From NCBI GenBank assembly GCA_003136335.1, contig PLEA01000653.1, positions 1-9,172 of the forward strand: a stretch of 9,172 bases of DNA, read 5' to 3'. The stretch comes from Acidobacteriaceae bacterium. GTDB lineage: Bacteria; Acidobacteriota; Terriglobia; Terriglobales; SbA1. Shown piece by piece: positions 4,740 to 9,172 of this stretch (position 1 is the stretch's first letter; every line of letters begins with the position of its first letter). Position numbers and translations under genes: made by a program. The notes under the pieces are model-generated. The model was not told where the DNA came from and ran no database searches. It saw nothing but the letters and a program-made list of their open reading frames with translations.

Positions 4740-7217
4740 CTACTCTGACCGCAACGCTGTCAGCGGGTCGACGCCCGCTGCCCGGCGCGCCGGAAGCACG
4801 CTTGCGGCAATCGCCACCGCCGCCACTGCCATCGCCGCGAATAGATAAATCGCTCCATCGTACGGCTCCACTCCATAGAGAGTGGAGGTCAGCGCTTTTG
4901 CCACCAGAAGGGCCAGCGGAATGCCAATCGCTATGCCCACCGCCGTCAAAATCAGACTGTCGCGGAGGACCATCCACACCACCTGGCCTCTCTGAGCACC
5001 TACGGCTATGCGCACGCCAATCTCAAGCGTGCGGTTGCTCACGCGATAGGAAAGCATTCCATACAGCCCGGTGGCCACGAGCACGACCGCCAGGAAGCCG
5101 AAGAAGCCGGCCAGCCGGGCAAAGAGGCTTTGCCGCGAAATCGTCAAATCGTACTGCGAGCGTTGGGTCATTGGCCGTATGAGCGGCAGGTTCGGATCCA
5201 TCTGCTGCACCACTTTCCGTGCCGATGGCAGAATCGCCAGGGGTTCGCCGTGAACGCGCATTTCGATGTTCATTTCGCCGATGATCGGAATTTGAGCGTA
5301 CATGTACCAGGCCATCGGAATCGGTGTTTCGTCAATACTGCGGTATTTGTGGTTCTTTACCACGCCGACGACAGTCATCTGATATTTTCCGTCCTCAGTG
5401 CCAATGAGGTGGCCCAAGGGGTTTTGATTCGGCAGGAAGCGCTGCGCAAACTCCTGGTTGATGAGGCCGACGTGGGGCGATGAGGAAGTGTCGGAATCCG
5501 TAAAATCGCGGCCCGCCAGCACCGGCACTTCCAAAGTGCGGAAGAAGTCCGGTCCCACCACGTTGCTGCGCACGGTTCTCGACGTGCCGTTTGATACCTC
5601 GGGCAACTTGCCGTCCACAGTCATATCACTGTTGTCCGACCACCACGATCCAATACGCTCTTCCATGATGGTCACGGATTGCACGCCGGGCAGGGCGCGC
5701 AGCCGGTTCATTAGTTCCTGATAAAAAGCGACTCCTTGGGGAACTGACTGGATGTTTGGCTTCACTCCAAAGACGACAAGGCCTTCGACCCGCATTCCCA
5801 GAGGAGTATTTTCCAGATTTCGCAGCGTGCGCACCAGCAACCCTCCGCCCACCAGCAGCACCACGCACAGGGTCATCTGCAAGGCGACGATGATCTTGCC
5901 GGTGCGCGACTTGCCGGCGTCCGTATGGGATGTCGCTGAGGAGGTCTTCAGCGCCAAAGCAGGGCCAGCCTCGAGCGCAACCTGCAGCGGGGCCAGGCCG
6001 AAAAGGAGCGCGGCCAGCACCATCAAGCTCAGTGTGAAAAACAGAACCGTACGATCCGGCGCCAGACTGGACTCGATCTGCGCCCAGGCTCCCAGGGCCC
6101 TGGTTGCCGAAGTTGCCGAGAACCAAGCCAGTAGGCCTCCTGCCGTTACCAGCAACAGACTCTCAGTCAGGAGCTGTCGAAATAACTCCCACCGCTTCGC
6201 TCCCAGCGCCAGCCGCAGCGAGAACTCGCGCGTTCGCGTGGCATTGCGCGCCAGCAGCAGCATGACGATGTTGCTCAAAGCGATCAGCAGCACGAGCCCC
6301 ACCATCAGCATCATCATGCGCAGCGGTTTGCCATACTCTTGGTCATATCCGGGAAAGCTCTTTGCATCCAGCAAGCTAAGTGTGGGGCGCTTCTCGCCTG
6401 GTTGAGGATTGCTGAGGCCGAGGTAGGCCGCTGTCTGGAACGAGGACTGTAATTGCGCCAGCGCCTGAGCCGTGTTCACGCCAGGAGCAAGCCGGCCAAC
6501 GAGCCTTAGGCACCACCATGTGGAGTTTGTAAGGTAGGTTTTGCCATCGTCCAGAGGATTCCCCCACGCGTTCAATTCCGGGCGGCTTTGCAATGGAATC
6601 CAGAAATCAGTCGAAGCGCCGCCCTCGATGCCTTCAAATCCCTCGGCGGCAACTCCCACAATGGTGAAGGCGTCGCCGTTCACATACAGCGTCTTTCCCA
6701 AAATATCCGGATCTCGCGCGAAGCGGCTCGTCCAATAGTTGTAGCTGATCACGGCAATGGGTGAGTGGTCGCTCTCGTCCTGCTCGGTAAAGCCGTGCCC
6801 GCGCGCAAGCCTTATACCCAGTCCAGAGAAAAAAGTGCCGCTCACCATGTCGCCTTCCGCTTCCTCCGGCTGTATGCCATATCGGACTGCGACCTTGCCG
6901 GTAGACAGAGGCACGTAGGCAATTAGCGACGACAGCCCACGATCTTGCCGTCGCAGGGCGTCGTACACCGCGTAGGAGAATGTTTCCTGCGAATCGATCG
7001 TGCCGGTCCTGCGCGGCGGGTTGGAAGTCCTCAGATAGACCACCCGGTTTGGATCGCTTACGGGAAGCGATCGCAGGAGCACGGCATTCATCACGCTAAA
7101 CACAGCCGTGTTCGCTCCAATGCCCAGTGCCAGGGTCAGCACGCAAACCAGCGTGAATCCGGGCGTCTTTTTCAGCTGGCGGGTCGCATATCGTAGATCC
7201 TTGAAAAGTGCCTGCAT
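4740..7217 (-). CDS. ADOP-type MacB/FtsX orphan ABC permease
   Basis: An 825-residue inner-membrane protein built as two MacB-type permease halves. The N-terminus has the family hallmark PGFTLVCVLTLALGIGANTA (19-38), giving TM1. A periplasmic MacB core domain (about 50-295) is followed by TM2-4 (about 300-323, 346-375, 389-414). A second unit has TM5 (441-464), a second periplasmic domain (about 470-690) and TM6-8 (698-724, 746-776, 788-808), ending PARRAAGVDPLTALRSE. The paired FtsX motifs EFSLRLALGAKR (331-342) and LEIGVRIAVGAQR (731-743) show the internal duplication. MacB-like permeases are mechanotransmitters that need an ATPase; none is encoded here, the defining orphan trait of the class. 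Cargo is unknown. The frame opens at a TTG (7223), but GAGGG (plus-strand 7224-7228) abuts that TTG and sits 6 nt before the ATG at 7217, so the ATG is chosen. It converges on the small secreted-protein gene. Confidence 0.93.
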   Translation of the reverse strand: MQALFKDLRYATRQLKKTPGFTLVCVLTLALGIGANTAVFSVMNAVLLRSLPVSDPNRVVYLRTSNPPRRTGTIDSQETFSYAVYDALRRQDRGLSSLIAYVPLSTGKVAVRYGIQPEEAEGDMVSGTFFSGLGIRLARGHGFTEQDESDHSPIAVISYNYWTSRFARDPDILGKTLYVNGDAFTIVGVAAEGFEGIEGGASTDFWIPLQSRPELNAWGNPLDDGKTYLTNSTWWCLRLVGRLAPGVNTAQALAQLQSSFQTAAYLGLSNPQPGEKRPTLSLLDAKSFPGYDQEYGKPLRMMMLMVGLVLLIALSNIVMLLLARNATRTREFSLRLALGAKRWELFRQLLTESLLLVTAGGLLAWFSATSATRALGAWAQIESSLAPDRTVLFFTLSLMVLAALLFGLAPLQVALEAGPALALKTSSATSHTDAGKSRTGKIIVALQMTLCVVLLVGGGLLVRTLRNLENTPLGMRVEGLVVFGVKPNIQSVPQGVAFYQELMNRLRALPGVQSVTIMEERIGSWWSDNSDMTVDGKLPEVSNGTSRTVRSNVVGPDFFRTLEVPVLAGRDFTDSDTSSSPHVGLINQEFAQRFLPNQNPLGHLIGTEDGKYQMTVVGVVKNHKYRSIDETPIPMAWYMYAQIPIIGEMNIEMRVHGEPLAILPSARKVVQQMDPNLPLIRPMTQRSQYDLTISRQSLFARLAGFFGFLAVVLVATGLYGMLSYRVSNRTLEIGVRIAVGAQRGQVVWMVLRDSLILTAVGIAIGIPLALLVAKALTSTLYGVEPYDGAIYLFAAMAVAAVAIAASVLPARRAAGVDPLTALRSE

Positions 7218-7518
7218 GGACAACCCTCAGTTCCTGAAAGAAGTTACAGCCGCCGTGCCCGAATCACGGAAACAGAACAGCACGCATGAGTCCAACCCAG
7301 CTCGTTGAATTATGGATGTTTCCGCTAAGTTTCGAAATTTCTTCTCATCAAAACCGAACACCACCGTTCACAACCGGACAGTCCAATTTCCATACTGCGG
7401 GAAGAACGAGCGCACATATGGCGGACAGTGCGTCTGCGTCCTGCACAGGGCTAAGCGCATCCAATCTCCAAGCGTATTAGACCTCCGCACCAGCGAACTT
7501 CCGGCATTGGAGATCAGC
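7218..7518. other. Gene-free divergent region between permease and pirin genes
   Basis: About 300 bases that should hold both promoters. Visible are a small inverted repeat, CCGTG-N7-CACGG (7253-7269), 36 bp upstream of the permease ATG, and a CATAAT -10-like hexamer on the minus strand (7309-7314) without a good -35. The pirin reading frame stays open back to 7312, but that extension looks non-coding (rich in Arg, Ser and Cys, with no family match). No RNA gene was recognised. Confidence 0.45.
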
Positions 7519-8433
7519 ATGTCCATTCGACCCGTCAAACGCCTCATCAAGTCCAAGCCCACGCTCGAGGGCGCAGGAGTGCATCTTCGCCGCGCCTTCG
7601 GCTTCGGCAACACTCACGACTTCGACCCGTTCCTCCTCCTCGACGACTTTCGCAATGACATCCCTGAGGACTACCTGGCCGGATTTCCCTGGCACCCGCA
7701 CCGCGGCATCGAGACCATCACTTACGTTCTGGCCGGAACCGTCGAACATGGCGACAGCATGGGCAACCACGGCGCCATCGCCGCCGGCGACGTGCAGTGG
7801 ATGACCGCCGGCAGCGGCATCATTCACCAGGAGATGCCCAAGGGCGACGCTACCGGACGCATGCACGGCTTCCAGTTATGGGCGAATCTTCCGTCGGCGC
7901 TGAAGATGACCACGCCGCGTTATCAGGAGGTGAAGACCGCCGACATCCCGCAAGTCACCGACGACGACGGCACTCACGTTCGCATCGTCTGCGGAAACTT
8001 CTGGGGCAAGTCTGGCCCCGTCGACGGAATCGCCGCCGACCCAATCTATCTCGACGTGTCGGTGCCTCCGAGAAAAAGAAAAACGCTCCCCGTCGAGACC
8101 ACTCGCCACGCCTTCGCCTACGTTTTCGCGGGCGCCGGAAAATTCTGCAACGCCTCCGGTCCGCTCGCCGTGCCCACCGAAGGCGTCGGCTGGGCCGATA
8201 CCAAACCTCCCGCGGAAGCCGAGAATCGTTCCCTGGTGGTCTTCGATCGCGGCGATGAAGTCGCCGTGCAGGCGGGCGAGGACGGTATCCGTTTCCTCCT
8301 CGTGTCCGGCAAACCGCTAGAAGAGCCAGTCGCGTGGTACGGCCCAATCGTCATGAACACGCAGCAGCAACTTCAGCAGGCGTTCCAGGAACTCGAACAG
8401 GGAACGTTCTTAAAAAAAGAAACGCTAAAGTAG
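7519..8433 (+). CDS. Pirin family protein (YhhW-like bicupin)
   Basis: A 304-residue cytoplasmic bicupin. The N-terminal pirin domain has the complete metal site: H59 and H61 in FPWHPHRGIET (56-66), and H103 and E105 in TAGSGIIHQE (96-105), matching the two-His plus His-Glu set that binds iron in human pirin and E. coli YhhW. RMHGFQLWANLP (113-124) is also typical. The C-terminal cupin (about 175-280) includes PIYLDVSVPP and HAFAYVFAGAGKF and ends with GPIVMNTQQQLQQAFQEL. Characterised relatives oxidise quercetin (2,3-dioxygenase activity) or act as redox-sensing partners of other proteins; the true role is usually unknown. The frame opens at 7312, but the ATG at 7519 has GGAG 6 nt upstream and begins the normal pirin N-terminus (MSIRPVKRLI). 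A hairpin-rich repeat and mutM follow on the same strand, 170 bp from stop to start. Confidence 0.95.
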   Translation: MSIRPVKRLIKSKPTLEGAGVHLRRAFGFGNTHDFDPFLLLDDFRNDIPEDYLAGFPWHPHRGIETITYVLAGTVEHGDSMGNHGAIAAGDVQWMTAGSGIIHQEMPKGDATGRMHGFQLWANLPSALKMTTPRYQEVKTADIPQVTDDDGTHVRIVCGNFWGKSGPVDGIAADPIYLDVSVPPRKRKTLPVETTRHAFAYVFAGAGKFCNASGPLAVPTEGVGWADTKPPAEAENRSLVVFDRGDEVAVQAGEDGIRFLLVSGKPLEEPVAWYGPIVMNTQQQLQQAFQELEQGTFLKKETLK

Positions 8434-8480
8434 AACCATCTTGGACAGAGAAACGCAATAGTAGGAGCCGTCAGACTCCA

Positions 8481-8559
8481 GCCGCGAAGCGGCGGCATGT
8501 GAAAGCCCGGCACGGAAGTGCCGGATAGAATAGAAAAACTCAACGAGTCCCGCAGGGAC
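8481..8559 (+). repeat. Tandem three-hairpin repeat-like element upstream of mutM
   Basis: Three perfect short stem-loops lie in a row: GCCGC-gaa-GCGGC (8481-8493), CCGGCAC-ggaa-GTGCCGG (8507-8524, a GNRA-type tetraloop if transcribed) and GTCCC-gca-GGGAC (8547-8559). I recall similar strings (AAGCCCGGCACGGAAGTGCCGG, in shorter pieces) as dispersed intergenic repeats in acidobacterial genomes, but this was not checked. The true ends are unknown and are probably somewhat wider, about 8470-8565. It could also end pirin transcription or act in the mutM leader. No transposase gene is nearby. Confidence 0.6.
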
Positions 8560-8603
8560 GGCACCGTTTCGGCGGCATTCTCGTCGAAATCTTTCAGCAC
8601 CTC

Positions 8604-9172
8604 ATGCCCGAACTCCCCGAAGTCGAAACCATCGCGCGCGGCCTCGCCAAACGAGTCACCGGAGATGTCGTGGAATCCGTCTGGCTCGGCCAGAAGAAGG
8701 AGCCGCTGAAATCCCCGGCATCTGAGATTGCGGCGACGCTCGAACGCAGCCGCATCGCGGCGGTGCGCCGCATGGGCAAGCACATCGTCTTCGATCTTGA
8801 GCGAATTGATGGTGTGGGGCGGACACTCCTGTCCGCCAAAGGCCGGAAATCAAATCGCAAGCCTGAGGGAAGGGCAGTCGCGTCAACACCGGTTTCATCA
8901 ATCAGGCAAGCAGGGACGGACAAGAGTGTCCGCCCCACAGAAGCTCCAAATCCTAAAGCTCAGTGGATCGTCCACCTCGGCATGACGGGCCGCCTCCAGG
9001 TCTGCGAGCCGCAAGCCGAGGTCGCGAAGCACACTCATGCCATCCTCCGATTGTCCTCGGGAAGAGAACTGCGCTTCGTCGATCCCCGCCGCTTCGGCCG
9101 TCTGAGCGTCGCGCAGGCGGGAGACTTCGCCGCCGCCGGCATCGAGCCGCTGGAAGTCGATCTCGACCGTTT
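8604..9172 (+). CDS. mutM: Formamidopyrimidine-DNA glycosylase (Fpg/MutM), 3' end outside window, with in-frame repeat insertion
   Basis: The first 189 residues of the bifunctional base-excision repair glycosylase/AP lyase that removes 8-oxoguanine and formamidopyrimidines. The start is fixed by MPELPEVET: after Met removal Pro is the nucleophile and the next Glu is catalytic. There is no clear Shine-Dalgarno. K59 in RRMGKHIVF matches the conserved lysine near residue 57, HLGMTGRL (124-131) carries the void-filling Met, and DPRRFGRL (160-167) the void-filling Arg and Phe. The zinc finger and H2TH region lie beyond the window. Unusual: between IVFDLERIDG (61-70) and WIVHLGM (121-127) there are 50 residues, where E. 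coli MutM has only a few. Residues 71-112 are encoded by the palindromic element at 8813-8939, and the frame stays open through it. The extra segment falls in a turn of the N-terminal beta-sandwich. Whether the enzyme works is unknown. Confidence 0.93.
   Translation, partial: MPELPEVETIARGLAKRVTGDVVESVWLGQKKEPLKSPASEIAATLERSRIAAVRRMGKHIVFDLERIDGVGRTLLSAKGRKSNRKPEGRAVASTPVSSIRQAGTDKSVRPTEAPNPKAQWIVHLGMTGRLQVCEPQAEVAKHTHAILRLSSGRELRFVDPRRFGRLSVAQAGDFAAAGIEPLEVDLDR
8813..8939. mobile_element. REPIN/MITE-like palindromic element inserted in mutM
   Basis: A 127-bp element with terminal inverted repeats at 8813-8837 and 8915-8939, 23 of 25 positions identical. Each end is itself a hairpin: GGCGGACA-ctcc-TGTCCGCC (8818-8837, perfect) and GACGGACA-agag-TGTCCGCC (8915-8934, 7 of 8 pairs). 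Two inverted REP-like hairpins around a spacer of about 80 bp is the REPIN layout, a non-autonomous element mobilised by RAYT (TnpA-REP) transposases in other bacteria. I recall TGTGGGGCGGACACTC-type strings as common in acidobacterial genomes (often mistranslated as WGGHSCPP or GRTLLS), but did not check. No clear target duplication is visible at the edges, and no transposase is encoded in the window. Confidence 0.75.

Noticed and set aside
5626..6126. Long minus-strand and plus-strand open frames inside the permease gene
   Set aside because: They are alternate-frame shadows of a GC-rich gene whose own frame carries all MacB/FtsX motifs without interruption.
7312..7518. 69-residue N-terminal extension of pirin
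   Set aside because: Pirins begin at the MSIRPVK-like segment. The extension has no hydrophobic or targeting signal and its composition looks non-coding, while the ATG at 7519 has a GGAG site.
8728..8985. Open frames on both strands across the mutM element (products with WGGHSCPP or GRTLLS)
   Set aside because: These are shadow translations of the palindromic repeat. The MutM frame explains the region with conserved motifs on both sides.
1..9172. CRISPR array, rRNA, phage or defence genes
   Set aside because: No regularly spaced direct repeats, no recognisable rRNA segments and no phage, toxin-antitoxin or nuclease motifs were seen. The only tandem repeat is the short coding one at 4153-4212.

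Overview
The window is a GC-rich chromosomal stretch from a bacterium that is most likely an acidobacterium (Acidobacteriota, soil type). The best lineage clues are an orphan MacB/FtsX-type permease of the acidobacterial duplicated orphan permease (ADOP) class, and a small TPKKH-type membrane protein next to a small secreted protein. Palindromic repeats near the right end also look like ones I remember from acidobacterial genomes. The assignment rests on recall of protein families, not on a search.

Layout, left to right. 1-725 (+): the 3' part of a TPR protein, probably the C-terminal half of a MerR-type HTH/TPR regulator. 759-1658 (-): an NmrA-like atypical SDR that converges on it. 1836-3011 (+): a short/branched-chain acyl-CoA dehydrogenase, divergent from the SDR; the 177-bp gap holds a good promoter for the SDR and a fair one for the dehydrogenase. 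3112-3444 (-): a small secreted protein made of little more than a TonB C-terminal domain. 3445-3831: no gene, but an operator-like palindrome. 3832-4329 and 4454-4702 (+): a small single-pass membrane protein and a small secreted two-cysteine protein. 4740-7217 (-): the ADOP permease. 7218-7518: no gene. 7519-8433 (+): a pirin. 8604 to the end (+): the 5' part of mutM, which encodes the DNA repair glycosylase Fpg and runs off the window.

The genes do not form one pathway; most are single transcription units in alternating orientation. The most notable structure is at the right end. The mutM reading frame is interrupted, without losing frame, by a 127-bp element at 8813-8939. Its ends are 25-bp inverted repeats (23/25 identical), and each end is itself a hairpin. 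This is the architecture of a REPIN or of the Rickettsia palindromic elements, and it adds about 42 residues to MutM. Just upstream of mutM, 8481-8559 holds a second, different repeat-like element made of three short hairpins in tandem.
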